64,000 nucleotides of DNA from DSUN01 sp035527715 (GTDB lineage Bacteria; Planctomycetota; PUPC01; DSUN01), in contig DATKZY010000194.1 of NCBI GenBank assembly GCA_035527715.1, forward strand, positions 19,525 to 83,524, given 5' to 3'. The notes under the pieces are model-generated. The model saw only the letters and a program-made list of their open reading frames with translations, was not told where the DNA came from and did no database searches. Shown piece after piece: positions 18,501 to 28,607 of the stretch. The position numbers were made by a program, and so were the translations under genes. Within the stretch, counting starts at the first letter, position 1, and every line of letters starts with the position of its first letter.

Positions 18501-19761
18501 CGCTGCGGTCGGTGTAGAGCACCTCCACGCGCAGCGCCTCGCCGCCGTTCTTCACCCACACGCAGAGCTGCTGGGCGGGCGAGGGGTCGGCGTTGGCGGG
18601 ATCGTCCGCAAGCCCGACGACTCGCACGAGGTCGAGCGTCGCCGGCTCCGGGCCGAAGGCAATGCCCACGGGGAACCGTGCCGCCCCCTCGCGCTCGCCG
18701 AGGAGCGCCAGCTTCTCCACCCCCTTGTCGAAGTGCGCCCGCCAGGTGCCCGCCCGCAGGCGTTCGTGCCCCTCGCCCACGCCGAACGCGAGTTGAGCGG
18801 GCGGCGGCGAGCGGAACCATTCCTCCGCCGCTTCCGCGTCGCCCGAGTAGAGCACCACCTGCTCCACCTTCACGGGCGGGCCCTGCTTCTGGATCGTGAT
18901 GAGGTGCGGGCCGGCCGCCAGCTCGACCGCCTCGTCCATCGCCACCCAATGCCAGAGGCGTGCGTTCTGCTCGTAGACGGTCTTCACGAGCTCGCCGTCG
19001 AGGCTGAGGTAGAGGTTTCTGGCCATCTCCTGCATGGTCAGGCCCTCGAACATGTTCTTGCCCTCGAAGAACACGCGTGCGAAGAGGCGCACCTTCGCGG
19101 CCCGCCGCGTGCGGAAGACAGTGCGAAGGGTATCGCCATCCCCGTCGAGGACTACCACGTTGGCCTTGCCGAGCCGCTCGCGGCGGCCAGTCACCTGCTC
19201 GAACTCGGCTGCCGAGAGCGCCAGGCTCTCCCCGCGCCGCCAGTCCACGCCCTCGGTCGCTGGCACGCCCGCCAGCCACGGCTGGCTCCAGGCGGGCTCG
19301 CCGCCCCAGTAGAGCACCACCTGGTCCACGCGCTGCTCGGCGCCCGCGGCAGGCGCGATGGACAGCTCGTGCTTGCCCGCCGCGAGCCTGGCCGTGCCCG
19401 CTTTCACCCAGTGCCACACCTGGAAGTTCCCGATGTCCCATCGCCCGCCGCCGGTCGCCGTCCGGGCCGTGACGGGGAACGCCTGCTCGCCGAGCTTCAG
19501 CGTCAGCGCGTCCTGCCCGCCCCACGGGAAGTACACGCGTGCCCACACCTGTGCCTCGATGGGGTGGGCGAGCTCGACAGGCGTCCTGATGACGCTCTCC
19601 TTCTTCGGGAACGCGACGCCCACGACGCCGCGGAAGCTGCGCCGCTCCGCCTGCACCTCGGCGAACCGCTCGGCCTGAAGGCACAAGCAGTCCTCGCCGC
19701 GCACCGCCACCAACGGCCCGACCGCAAGGACAGCGGCCATCGTGAGAGCCCGGGCGTTCAC
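15532..19761 (-). CDS. Giant secreted protein: CBM-like modules plus LVIVD propeller
   Basis: A 1409-aa protein starting at a GTG with AAGGAGG 8 nt upstream, and a signal peptide (ALTMAAVLAVGPLVAVRG). The N-terminal ~300 residues hold two similar carbohydrate-binding-like beta modules, each ending in (L/E)-x-A-x-x-x-H-x-(L/I)-x-I followed by V-x-Q-V-V-L-Y. The C-terminal ~600 residues are a series of LVIVD-type propeller blades (YSIVDISD, LILVDDLANP, VFDLSDPKSPK, LLDIANPLAPK, FTIVDVADAAKP, LHIVDVRDP, CYDITEPTAP). No catalytic site is recognisable; it is probably a surface-binding or scaffold protein. First gene of the operon, transcribed from the promoter at 19841-19869. Confidence 0.85.
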   Translation of the reverse strand: MNARALTMAAVLAVGPLVAVRGEDCLCLQAERFAEVQAERRSFRGVVGVAFPKKESVIRTPVELAHPIEAQVWARVYFPWGGQDALTLKLGEQAFPVTARTATGGGRWDIGNFQVWHWVKAGTARLAAGKHELSIAPAAGAEQRVDQVVLYWGGEPAWSQPWLAGVPATEGVDWRRGESLALSAAEFEQVTGRRERLGKANVVVLDGDGDTLRTVFRTRRAAKVRLFARVFFEGKNMFEGLTMQEMARNLYLSLDGELVKTVYEQNARLWHWVAMDEAVELAAGPHLITIQKQGPPVKVEQVVLYSGDAEAAEEWFRSPPPAQLAFGVGEGHERLRAGTWRAHFDKGVEKLALLGEREGAARFPVGIAFGPEPATLDLVRVVGLADDPANADPSPAQQLCVWVKNGGEALRVEVLYTDRSGEAFLQAMNDGTAWMGWRLFSVNVPLRVESGGEVFYDHTGYAAHSAATPQVEAPPRPAESFGIRCEGGDRNRVPDFPLEVRAVRLTKRAGKNEAALGEPFLDSPFALRVRLAGQTDTEATVEVDVENRAEMQRTAEVRYRFGAWAAEPLDQATRLAALRSAEVAVPPRSKVRLKLSHKPPQPGLYFLECRAGWGEPLRRLFAIGPAWQERLAVVRSDWERRLGAFRFAPDGQDRPLKKADGAELRREDLAAAYGAANGLVVMEDGVDVCSLAWAAKRDFAYPLRPQGWDLSDEAGWPEIAVPGGVLAIDPVLGRGKFSEARPQKLQLCAALQTGFGVPGPPIVVRGKHAFVGPGEGHYSIVDISDKAKPDVIGQISSWYFSHSLLPFRDRAYFESSKRGLILVDDLANPLRPGPLRSVRFSRGRHGRMVHILEDAGVGYSVGGGPSALWVHDLADPLCPREIGKVEGIAGLFLPGLVYVADAIQWLDTTDPRKPKLLAGAVPREKSADGKRSASVIAASAEHFALRGEKAIDLYRYEAKGAFSAEKLVSIPLPEKCGKHVVGAFHKGLFYLIDGKEGPGQYSLGAKSPDSRWFVYAFSQGAVQQIGLYEHSVPSAFGSITIVGDTAYVADYNYGMWVFDLSDPKSPKRVGGAVTAGESDALWLDGDRAYQWQTFGGAVFLLDIANPLAPKRLGEYWDGAWLPYGNSRRGNNTVAGKDGFLYVPRQARGLLVVDQRDASKPTLVAEFLDEAGKPLQVSGACIDVWGDRAFVLARKRLLVYDVASAGKPAFVSALDVPESDLVCARGDRVYLGHAKGAFTIVDVADAAKPVVVSTLDLTRCWPEKMSEVMSGITVAKGHAYITARGADRKGANYLHIVDVRDPRQPRWVRTYDPRPDLPEEPCAVWADFDQDIVADGNYIFIGNYGAIECYDITEPTAPRLFGRRHVGYQWSVGRKRGDYLFVPALSGLVVVRAPCSSQAPLGKLEAKARP

Positions 19762-19819
19762 CTCAGCACCTCCTTCGCTTCACATCCACGCACCGGCGGA
19801 CAGTCGGGCGCAACCGCAG

Positions 19820-19848
19820 TTGCAGCCAAGGACATAAAACGTTATACA
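19820..19848 (+). promoter_or_regulatory. Promoter of the glycosidase/tldD/tldE operon (other half)
   Basis: TTGCAG (19820-19825), 17 nt, TATACA (19843-19848). The transcription start is predicted near 19855, which would leave no leader for a TTG start at 19854 and so supports translation from the GTG at 19890. Confidence 0.6.
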
Positions 19849-19869
19849 ATCGCTTGTCCGGCGCTGCAA
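19841..19869 (-). promoter_or_regulatory. Promoter of the LVIVD/ggt/FAD operon (half of a bidirectional promoter)
   Basis: On the minus strand TTGCAG (19869-19864), 17 nt, TATAAC (19846-19841). Its -10 shares bases with the plus-strand -10 at 19843-19848, so only one polymerase can bind at a time. Confidence 0.6.
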
Positions 19870-19889
19870 CCCTGAAGGGCAAGAACCCT

Positions 19890-21829
19890 GTGGCTGGTGC
19901 ACGACGACTCGGCTTCTGGCTCCTCGCGGTTTCCTCAGGACTTCCCGCCGCCCTCGCCGGCGCAAGCCTGGGCGTCCGTGGTGCCAGGTTCACGCTGAAC
20001 GGCCGCGAGACCTTTCTCGTCGGCATGAGCTACTACGGCGGCCTCGGCGCGCAGGAGAAGTCCATCGAGCAGGACCTCGACGACCTGACGCGCCTCGGCT
20101 TCAACTGGGTGCGCGTGTGGGCCACGTGGGCTGCTCACGACAACGACGTCTCCGCCGTTGACCCCGCAGGCAACCCCCGCGAGCCGTACCTCACAAAGCT
20201 CAAATGGCTCGTCGAGCAGGCCGACAAGCGGGGCATGGCGGTGGACGTCACGCTCTCCCGCGGCAATGGCGCCGTGTCGAAGGACCCGCGCCTCGCCTCG
20301 CTCGACGCGCACCTCAGAGCGGTCGAAACACTCGCGGGCGCGCTGAAGCCGTGGCGGAACGTCTACTTCGACGTGGGGAACGAACGGAACATCAAGGACC
20401 GCCGCCACGTGCCCTTCGACGAGGTCAAAGCCCTCCGCGACCGCGTCAAGCAGCTCGACCCCGACCGCCTCGTCACCGCGTCGCACGCCGGCGAGCTGAC
20501 GCGCGACGACGTCGAGCAGTACCTGGTCAAGTGCCAGCTCGACTTCCTGTCGCCCCACAGGCCCCGCAACGCCCGCTCGCCGTGGCAGACGGCCGAGAAG
20601 ACGCGCGAGTGCCTCAAGTGGGCAGAAGAGCTGGGCCGCATCGCACCCGTCCACCACCAGGAGCCGTTCCGCCGCGACTTCGGGGCGTGGCAGCCAAAGG
20701 CCCTCGACTTCCTCGTGGACGCCCGCCAGGCCCGCGACGGCGGCGCCGCCGGCTGGTGCCTGCACAACGGCAGCCCGAAGGGCGACACGAAGGGGGCTCG
20801 CCGCTCGTTCGACCTGCGCGAGAAGCGCCTCTTCGACCAGCTCGATGCCGAGGAGCGACCCGCGGCCCGCCACGTGGCCCTCGTCGCCACGGCGAGCACG
20901 AAGACCTGGCTCGCCCTCCTCGACGGCCGCTGGTATCTCAACGGCCGCGTCACGCACCCCGGCGCGCGGGCCGAAGGGCTCCTGATGAACGCCCGCATGG
21001 TCAACGGCATCTTCGAGGACCGCAATGCGAAGACCTGCCCGAAGGGCTTCGACCCCGACGCGAACACGGCGGCCCTCATCGCGGCCATCCCCGACTACGT
21101 GAAGCACGGCGTCCGCGCCTTCACCCTCTGCCTCCAGGGCGGCATGCCCGGCTACGAGGGCGCGCGCAACTCGGCCTTCGAGCCCGACGGCTCGCTACGG
21201 CCCGACTACCTGAAGCGCGTCGAGCGCGTCATCCGCGCCGCCGACGCCGCCGGCGCGGCCATCATCCTCGGCTGCTGCTACCAGCGCCAGGACCAGGTGC
21301 TCAAGGACGCCGACGCCGTCCGCGCCGGCGTGGCCAACGTGGCCAGGTGGGTGCGCGAGAGCGGCTTCGGCCACGTAGCGATCGAGATCGCCAACGAGTT
21401 CGGCCACGGCGGCTTCAACCACAAGCTCCTCCGCACGCCCCAGGGCATTGCCGAGCTGATCCGCCTGGCCCGGGAGACGGCCCCTGGCCTGCTCGTGTCG
21501 GCCAGCGGCCTGGGCGGCGGCACGTGCCACGCCGAGGTGTGCGAGGCGGCCGACTTCATCCTCATCCACTTCAACAGCACGCCCGTCGCCGAAATCCCGA
21601 AGCGAGTCCAGGCGCTGCGGCGCTACAAGAAGGCCATCGTGTGCAACGAGGACGATAAGGTGGGCAACGAGGGCGCCCGGGCCGCCGAGGCCGCCACGGC
21701 CGCACGCTGCTCCTGGGGCCTCATGCTCAGCAAAATCAACCAGTACTTCCCCCTCGAGTTCAAGGGGGCCAGCGACGACGCGGCGATCTATGCCAGGCTC
21801 AAGGACCTCACGACTGCCAGGAGCGACCC

Positions 21830-21833
<4 letters not shown>
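19890..21833 (+). CDS. Secreted protein with two tandem clan GH-A-like TIM barrels
   Basis: A 647-aa protein. The GTG at 19890 gives a clean signal peptide (ARRLGFWLLAVSSGLPAALA). The first half has GMSYYGGL, then LTRLGFNWVRVWATW and DVGNERN. The second half repeats the plan with VERVIRAADAAGAAIILG and IEIANEFGHGG. The G-N-E and A-N-E motifs sit where clan GH-A glycosidases keep the acid/base Glu. A matching nucleophile Glu is not obvious in either half, so catalysis is likely but unproven. The stop overlaps the tldD start by 4 nt (ATGA), tying an exported glycosidase-like protein to cytoplasmic proteases. Confidence 0.75.
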
Positions 21834-23320
<1,487 letters not shown>

Positions 23321-23325
23321 ATCCC

Positions 23326-23360
23326 TCTCGTCCTCGTCGTCGTCCTCGTCGTCGTCGTCG
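23326..23360. repeat. TCGTCCTCGTC low-complexity repeat between tldD and tldE
   Basis: A run of TCGTCC and CGTCGT units fills most of the 64-nt gap. The same sequence type recurs at 41564-41592 and as a hairpin at 63296-63387, so this is an interspersed element rather than a local slip. It ends before the tldE ribosome-binding site (GAGGAG). Confidence 0.75.
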
Positions 23361-23384
23361 AACCTCTGCTTCGAGGAGCACGGT

Positions 23385-24698
23385 ATGATCCTCAGCGAAC
23401 CCCAGGCCAGAGATTTGATCGGAAAGGTTCTCTCCCTCGCCTCCGCCGACGAGGTGCGCGTGAACCTCTCAGGCGGCCGCACCCTCAACACCCGCTTCGC
23501 CGTCAACACCGTGAGCACCTGCGGCGACCGCGACGACCTCTCCATCGCCGTCACCGCCTGGTTCGGCAAGCGCCACGCCACGGCCAGCGCCAGCGAGACC
23601 GACGACGAGTCGCTCCAGCGCCTCGTCGCCACGGCCGAGGAGATGGCCCGCGTGGCCCCCGAGGACCCCGAGTACGTGCCCGAGCTGGCGCCGCAAGAGT
23701 ACCTGCCTATCCGCCCCTGGTTCGAGAGCACGGCGAAGGCCGGCTCCGAGCTGGGCGCCGAGGTCGCCCGCTCCGCCATCGAGCCCGCCGCCGAGCGGAA
23801 CATCACGGTCGCCGGCTACCTCGAATACGGCGCCGCCTTCCGCGCCGTCGGCAACCACAAGGGCATCTTCGGCTACTACGAGTCCACCGACGCCAACTAC
23901 AGCGTCACCGCCCGCACCGCCGACGGCAAGGGCTCGGGCTGGGCCTCCGACAACTCGCGCGACATCGCCGAACTCGACTACGCCGCCGCCAGCGCCCGCG
24001 CCATCGCCAAGGCCGAGGCATCGCAGAAGCCCAAGACCCTCCAGCCCGGCGTCTACCCCGTCATCCTCGAGCCCGCGGCCGTGGACGAGTTTCTCGCCTA
24101 CGCGCTCTGGAGCATGAACGCCCGCCAGGCCGACGAGGGGCGCAGCTTCTTCGCCAAGAAGGGCGGCGGCAACAAGATCGGCGAGAAGGTCGTCGGCGAG
24201 AACATCACGATGGAGAGTGACCCGACCCGCAAGGAAATCCTCGGCGCCCCCTTCGGCGGCGACGGCCTCCCCGCCAAGCCCTACGTCTGGATCAAGAATG
24301 GCGTGCTCCAGCGCCTCTTCTACGACCGCTACTGGGCGCACAAGCAGGGCAAGGAGCCGACCGGCTGGCCCTCGAACCTCATCTTCCAGGGCGGCAAGGG
24401 CACCCTCGACGACCTCATCGCCGCGACCGAAAAGGCCCTGCTCGTCACCCGCTTCTGGTACATTCGCTCCCTCGACCCGCAGACCATTCTCGTCACCGGC
24501 CTCACCCGCGACGGCGTGTTCTGGGTCGAGGACGGCGCGATCCGCCACGCCGTCAAGAACTTCCGCTTCAACGAAACCCCCATCGCCGTCCTCAGCAAAG
24601 TCACGGGGATGTCGAAGCCCATGCGCTTCGAGAACTCCCTCCTCCCCGCCCTCCGCGCCAGCGAATTCACCTTCTCCAGCCTGTCCGACGCAGTATGA
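23385..24698 (+). CDS. pmbA: TldE/PmbA protease partner subunit
   Basis: A 437-aa member of the same superfamily as TldD but without an HExxxH motif, which is the hallmark of TldE/PmbA. Recognisable segments are VRVNLSGG near the N-terminus, E-P-A-A-V-D-E-F-L-A in the middle, and the conserved C-terminal V-T-G-L-T-R-D-G-V-F-W-V-E-D-G with F-x-F-N-E-T-P. It should form a heterodimer with TldD, giving a closed chamber for peptide digestion. A GAGGAG ribosome-binding site precedes the ATG. Last gene of the 19890-24698 operon; it converges on the PEP-CTERM gene. Confidence 0.93.
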   Translation: MILSEPQARDLIGKVLSLASADEVRVNLSGGRTLNTRFAVNTVSTCGDRDDLSIAVTAWFGKRHATASASETDDESLQRLVATAEEMARVAPEDPEYVPELAPQEYLPIRPWFESTAKAGSELGAEVARSAIEPAAERNITVAGYLEYGAAFRAVGNHKGIFGYYESTDANYSVTARTADGKGSGWASDNSRDIAELDYAAASARAIAKAEASQKPKTLQPGVYPVILEPAAVDEFLAYALWSMNARQADEGRSFFAKKGGGNKIGEKVVGENITMESDPTRKEILGAPFGGDGLPAKPYVWIKNGVLQRLFYDRYWAHKQGKEPTGWPSNLIFQGGKGTLDDLIAATEKALLVTRFWYIRSLDPQTILVTGLTRDGVFWVEDGAIRHAVKNFRFNETPIAVLSKVTGMSKPMRFENSLLPALRASEFTFSSLSDAV

Positions 24699-24704
24699 GA
24701 GCAA

Positions 24705-24766
24705 GGTGTTCGGTGTCAGGGGTTCGGTGTAGGAGCAACCAAGAGGCGGGAAAGGGGACACTCCCC
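24705..24766. repeat. Short interspersed repeat and small hairpin after tldE
   Basis: The 88-nt gap between the convergent genes contains two direct GTTCGGTGT units (24705-24732) and a small GGGGA-CAC-TCCCC hairpin (24754-24766). There is no T-run, so rho-independent termination is doubtful. Confidence 0.5.
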
Positions 24767-24786
24767 CCGTATCCGTGCCCAGGCAC

Positions 24787-26076
24787 TCACCTGCGCGCGG
24801 CGCGGGCGCGCCGCCGGCGCGCGAGCACGAGCGAGCCAAGGGCAGCCAGGACCAGCGTGGACGGCTCGGGAACCACCACCTCGAAGCCCACGTAGGTGTA
24901 GCCAGTCTCTGAGTTGTAGATGATGTAGTCGGCGAGGCCGGGCAGCCGCCAGGCGTCGGAGAGGGCGGAGTCGTGGATGACGAGGCGGGCGTTCGCCTCG
25001 CTCAAGAGGCCCTCCAAGTAGCTCTCGTGGTCGCCCTGCCACCGCAGGCCCCAGTACCAGCCGTCGGGGTCGGCCACTCCCGGGTCGGCCGAGAACGTGA
25101 TGTCAATCAGGTTGTAGGGCGCGCCCCGGGTGGTCTGGAAGCTGATGCCGTTCGTGTCCGTCAGGATGTCGAGGCCGCTGTAGTGCCCCGCCACATCGGT
25201 CCACACTTGCGCGTAGCGGCGCCTGTAGTCTGTCGCGTTGTACTCCCCCCAGAAGTTCACCCGGCCGTTGCCGCCTGACGTCGTGCCGACGGTGAAGGGG
25301 GTGTTGGTGAGGTAGACGTAGCCCTTCGCGCCGTCGGCAGCGTGCGAGAGGCTCAAGCTGCCGCCCACCGTGCCCACGCCGTTGAGCATCCGGAGGGTGC
25401 CATACGTGTACGCCCCGGTGAGCGAGCCGAGACTGACATTGTTGAGCACGTCAACGAGGCTGGTGGTGCCGGGCTCATCCAGGTCCAGCACGCCCGTGCC
25501 GCTGCCCGACCTCCCGGTGCCGTCCTTGTTGCCGAGCACCAGCGACGTGGCGTACAGGGTGAACGCTCCGTTGGAGACGGTGATGCTCCCGGTCACGTTG
25601 CTGTTCTGCCCGTAGCTCTTGTAGCCCAGCGTCACGGTGGCGCGCTGACTCGGCGAGCCGATGGTCAGGTCGATCCCATCGGTGGTCAGGTACCCGCGAA
25701 GCCCGTCCGAAGAAGTGTTACTGTTGGTGCCCTGGCGGCCGATCGTCACGTCGTTCAGGATCGTCACCAGCCGCCCCGCGCCGCTCTCCTCCCACGTGAC
25801 TCTGATATTCTCCGTCCCCGACGAGATCTCCTTGTCCGCCATGTCCAGTCGCTGGATCGTGTACGCGCCGTTCACCAGGATCGGCGAGGCGATGGTGCTG
25901 TTATGCCGCACCGTATCGCCGCTGCCTGGGGCGCTTGGGCTCCAGTTGCTGGGATTGCCCCAGAACCAGTCGCCGCCTGCATTGGTGAAATCCACGGTGA
26001 CCGCAGCGGCGGGGCCAGCCGCCAGGTGGGCGAGACACACCAGCCCGAACAGAACACAAGCCCGTCTCGCTCTCAT
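24787..26076 (-). CDS. PEP-CTERM surface protein with beta-rich passenger
   Basis: A 429-aa exported protein. It has an N-terminal signal peptide (LFGLVCLAHLAAGPAAA), a Ser/Thr/Gly-rich beta region with repeating short strands (GSITVSN, LTIGSPS, VLDLDEPGTTS), and a classic PEP-CTERM tail: VPEPSTL, a hydrophobic helix and a terminal Arg cluster (ARRRRARAARR). PEP-CTERM proteins are cut and attached by an exosortase during envelope or biofilm assembly; no exosortase is in this window. A WFWGNPSNW motif after the signal resembles the start of autotransporter-like passenger repeats. The promoter is at 26108-26137. Confidence 0.9.
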   Translation of the reverse strand: MRARRACVLFGLVCLAHLAAGPAAAVTVDFTNAGGDWFWGNPSNWSPSAPGSGDTVRHNSTIASPILVNGAYTIQRLDMADKEISSGTENIRVTWEESGAGRLVTILNDVTIGRQGTNSNTSSDGLRGYLTTDGIDLTIGSPSQRATVTLGYKSYGQNSNVTGSITVSNGAFTLYATSLVLGNKDGTGRSGSGTGVLDLDEPGTTSLVDVLNNVSLGSLTGAYTYGTLRMLNGVGTVGGSLSLSHAADGAKGYVYLTNTPFTVGTTSGGNGRVNFWGEYNATDYRRRYAQVWTDVAGHYSGLDILTDTNGISFQTTRGAPYNLIDITFSADPGVADPDGWYWGLRWQGDHESYLEGLLSEANARLVIHDSALSDAWRLPGLADYIIYNSETGYTYVGFEVVVPEPSTLVLAALGSLVLARRRRARAARR

Positions 26077-26107
26077 CCCTGCACCCCCTGACCTCCCTCA
26101 TGTAGCC

Positions 26108-26137
26108 ATATCATGCCATACGTTTCTGGGATGTCAA
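26108..26137 (-). promoter_or_regulatory. Promoter of the PEP-CTERM gene
   Basis: On the minus strand a perfect TTGACA (26137-26132), 18 nt, then TGATAT (26113-26108). The start codon lies about 30 nt downstream of the -10 and GGGAGG lies in the leader. Confidence 0.5.
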
Positions 26138-26255
26138 GCGCAACCATCGCAGATTGGCGCAGACTGGTGCCAGCTTCTTGGGGCGTGTTGCCCGAACCGC
26201 CTCACGCGCCGAACGCTGCCGGAACGACCCCGACGCCCCGGGGCCAGCGCCCACT

Positions 26256-26383
26256 GGGGTCATGCTGAGCGAAGCGAAGCATCTCTCCTGGCCCAGGGGT
26301 GCGGGCGTATCTCCGAAGGCACGTCACACTTCCCAGGCCGGTAGAGATTCTTCGCTCCGTGCCACTTCGCTCAGAATGACCCC
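26256..26383. repeat. GTCATNCTGAGCGAAG-type interspersed inverted repeat
   Basis: The 389-nt gap 26077-26465 has no gene. It contains inverted arms 26256-26286 (GGGGTCATGCTGAGCGAAGC...) and 26343-26383 (ending ...CTCAGAATGACCCC), with a 10-nt insertion in the right arm. This motif family is familiar as a very widespread interspersed hairpin in environmental bacterial genomes (from memory, not searched). It lies downstream of the 28538-26466 gene and could end or protect that transcript. Confidence 0.8.
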
Positions 26384-26465
26384 GGGACGAGTGTCTGGCA
26401 CGAACCCGTCGTGGTGGCGCAGGGAAGGGCGAGCAGTCCCATTGGGGCAACACACCCCTCACTTC

Positions 26466-28538
26466 TTACTCTTTCGCTGCGGGGCCGCGGACGCGGCGAA
26501 GCTGGGCGCTGCCCGAGAGGTAGACGTTGCCGCCCGAGAACGCGAGGCGGCCGCCGGGGATCTTGCCGAGAACCTCGATGGCGGCGTCGGCAGGGTTGAT
26601 GCGGATGAGGGCGCCGGCGAGGAAGGTCCAGACCTTGCCGTCGGGGCCGAGGCGGAAGTCGAACGGCTCCATCTGGTTCGAGCCGATGCCGACGGGCAGC
26701 GGGAACGGGAGTTTCTTCCTGAAGGCGACCTCGCCGCTCGACGCGTCCACGCCATAAAGAATGCTCGACTTGGGGTCGGCCGGGTCCTCGGTCCAGCCGA
26801 GGACGCGGCTGCCCCCGACGCTGACGATGAGGGCCGTGCCCTTGGCCTCCATCACAGGCTCGATCTCGCGGACGAGTTTCTGCGCCGCCGTGTCCCACAC
26901 GAAGAGCTTGCCCTGCTTCGGCTCGGGCTTGCCGAGCGTGGCGTCGCGGACGCGCATGGTGGAGATGACGATGAGGCCCCCACCCTCGGCGGCGGCCATG
27001 TGGGTGATCTGGCAGTTGCTGAACTCGCGCCAGAATCCCCCGCCCTCCCCTTTCTGCGGGTCCCACCAGGCGAGGCCGCCGCCCGAGCCGTTGCGGACCC
27101 ACCGCCCGCCGAAGTAGACCTTGCCATCGGCGCCGACCGCGGCGGCATACATCTTGTGGGTGCCCGCCCACTTGTTCAGGTAGCCGAGCAGGCGCGGGTT
27201 GCTCCGCTCGTCGGTCTCGGGGATGGGCTTGTGCACGGGGTCGCCGGAGCCGATGGTCCACGGCTTCGCGGGGTCGAGGACGTAGGTGATGGACGACGGG
27301 TAGCCGCTCATGTAGACCTTGCCGTCGAGGATGGCGGTGGCGTAGTGGCTGAGGTGATTCTTGCCCAGGTGCACGCTCTTGCCCGTGGCGGGGTCGAAGA
27401 GGAAGTTGCCCTCGTAGGAGTCGGCGGTGCCGAGGACGCGGCCATCGGGCAGTTCCGTCAGGCGGTTGATGGTCATCGGATAGGTGGGCACCTGGAGGGG
27501 AATGGCCTTCCACTCGCGGTCCTCGGCCTTGGTCTCGGGCGTGCGATACCAGAGCGCCGCCTTGCCATCCGAGGTCGGTGTCGCGCTGTCGGTGAAGAAC
27601 TCCGGCTTGGGCGGCAGACCGACCCAGGGCTTCGAGTCGGGCGGCTCGGGCCAAGGCGGCTTCTCGTTGGGCGCCTTCTTCGGGATGGCCTTGCCCTGAT
27701 ACAGCCAGTACTGGATCGCCTTCCCGTCGGTGCCGACGACTTTGCTGGCGCTCGCCGTGCAGCCGTGGCGCTGCTGGCTCACGCCGACGTAGCCCCCGAC
27801 CGTCTCGGTGGTCACGAGCGTCTCGTCCTTGCCCGTCTGGCGGTCGTAGGCGACGAGGAACCAGGGCACCTTGCCGCTGGCGACGTAGACGTAGCGGTCG
27901 TCGGCCGCGACCGAATAGCCCCAGCAGCCGTTGGGCGCGTGGCTCGGGCCGATGGGGCCGTACTCAGTGACCTTGCCCGTCTTTGGATCGATCTGGTAGG
28001 CTCCGGCCTTGCGCTCCTGGTTGTAGCTGCCGCTGCCGTAGATCATCCCGTCGGTGCCGATGCACATGGGCCGCGTCTCGCCCGCGAGGCCGGGCGCGAC
28101 GACGCCCTTGCACGAAAGCTCGTTCGTCGCGGGGTCGTAGACGTAGACCTCCATCCCCTTCTGCCAGTCGGGCGTGGCGATGTAGAGCTTGCCGTCGGGG
28201 CCAAGGACGCGGCCGCAGATGTGGATCTGCCGCCTATCTGGGATGCCGTCCCTCTTCACCGCGCCGGTCGCGAGGTCGCCGATGAAGACGGTGGTCGGGC
28301 CGCCGTAGCCCTTGAAGTACCACTGGAGGAAGTCATGGGTCTTGCCATCGGGGTTGGGCACGAGCATCAGTTCGCCGCGGCGCACCGAGGTCACGGGCAC
28401 GCCCAGCTCTTCGACCGCCAGCGCCTTGGCCCTCTCGACAAGCGACTTCAGGTCCGGCTGGTCCCTGGCCGCCCACGGCCCTTCGGCACCGGCCGCGAGG
28501 CCGGCCGCGAAGGCACACAGAAGTCTCGCCCACATCAT
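26466..28538 (-). CDS. Secreted beta-propeller protein (streptogramin-lyase/NHL-like)
   Basis: A 690-aa protein with a signal peptide (MMWARLLCAFAAGLAAGAEG). The body is made of short blades with D-G-K-(L/V)-Y-(I/F) turns (GPDGKLYIATPD, GTDGMIYGSGSY, ADDRYVYVASG, ILDGKVYMSGY, GADGKVYFGG), as in NHL or Vgb-type seven-bladed propellers. No catalytic residues can be named. The ATG at 28538 is chosen over an upstream frame because GGAGG lies just ahead. It follows the HEAT-repeat gene by 69 nt on the same strand and is probably co-transcribed. Confidence 0.8.
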   Translation of the reverse strand: MMWARLLCAFAAGLAAGAEGPWAARDQPDLKSLVERAKALAVEELGVPVTSVRRGELMLVPNPDGKTHDFLQWYFKGYGGPTTVFIGDLATGAVKRDGIPDRRQIHICGRVLGPDGKLYIATPDWQKGMEVYVYDPATNELSCKGVVAPGLAGETRPMCIGTDGMIYGSGSYNQERKAGAYQIDPKTGKVTEYGPIGPSHAPNGCWGYSVAADDRYVYVASGKVPWFLVAYDRQTGKDETLVTTETVGGYVGVSQQRHGCTASASKVVGTDGKAIQYWLYQGKAIPKKAPNEKPPWPEPPDSKPWVGLPPKPEFFTDSATPTSDGKAALWYRTPETKAEDREWKAIPLQVPTYPMTINRLTELPDGRVLGTADSYEGNFLFDPATGKSVHLGKNHLSHYATAILDGKVYMSGYPSSITYVLDPAKPWTIGSGDPVHKPIPETDERSNPRLLGYLNKWAGTHKMYAAAVGADGKVYFGGRWVRNGSGGGLAWWDPQKGEGGGFWREFSNCQITHMAAAEGGGLIVISTMRVRDATLGKPEPKQGKLFVWDTAAQKLVREIEPVMEAKGTALIVSVGGSRVLGWTEDPADPKSSILYGVDASSGEVAFRKKLPFPLPVGIGSNQMEPFDFRLGPDGKVWTFLAGALIRINPADAAIEVLGKIPGGRLAFSGGNVYLSGSAQLRRVRGPAAKE

Positions 28539-28607
28539 TCCAGTGCTCCCTCCTCCCCACGACACCATCATGCAGGCCATACGCCTGAAGACAGCAACAC
28601 AACGAAC

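Noticed and set aside
16936..19875. A 979-residue open frame on the plus strand
   Set aside because: Antisense to the LVIVD-repeat gene, with no recognisable domain; a GC-driven shadow.
19854..19889. TTG start for the two-barrel protein
   Set aside because: It coincides with the predicted transcription start, and the GTG at 19890 gives a better signal peptide.
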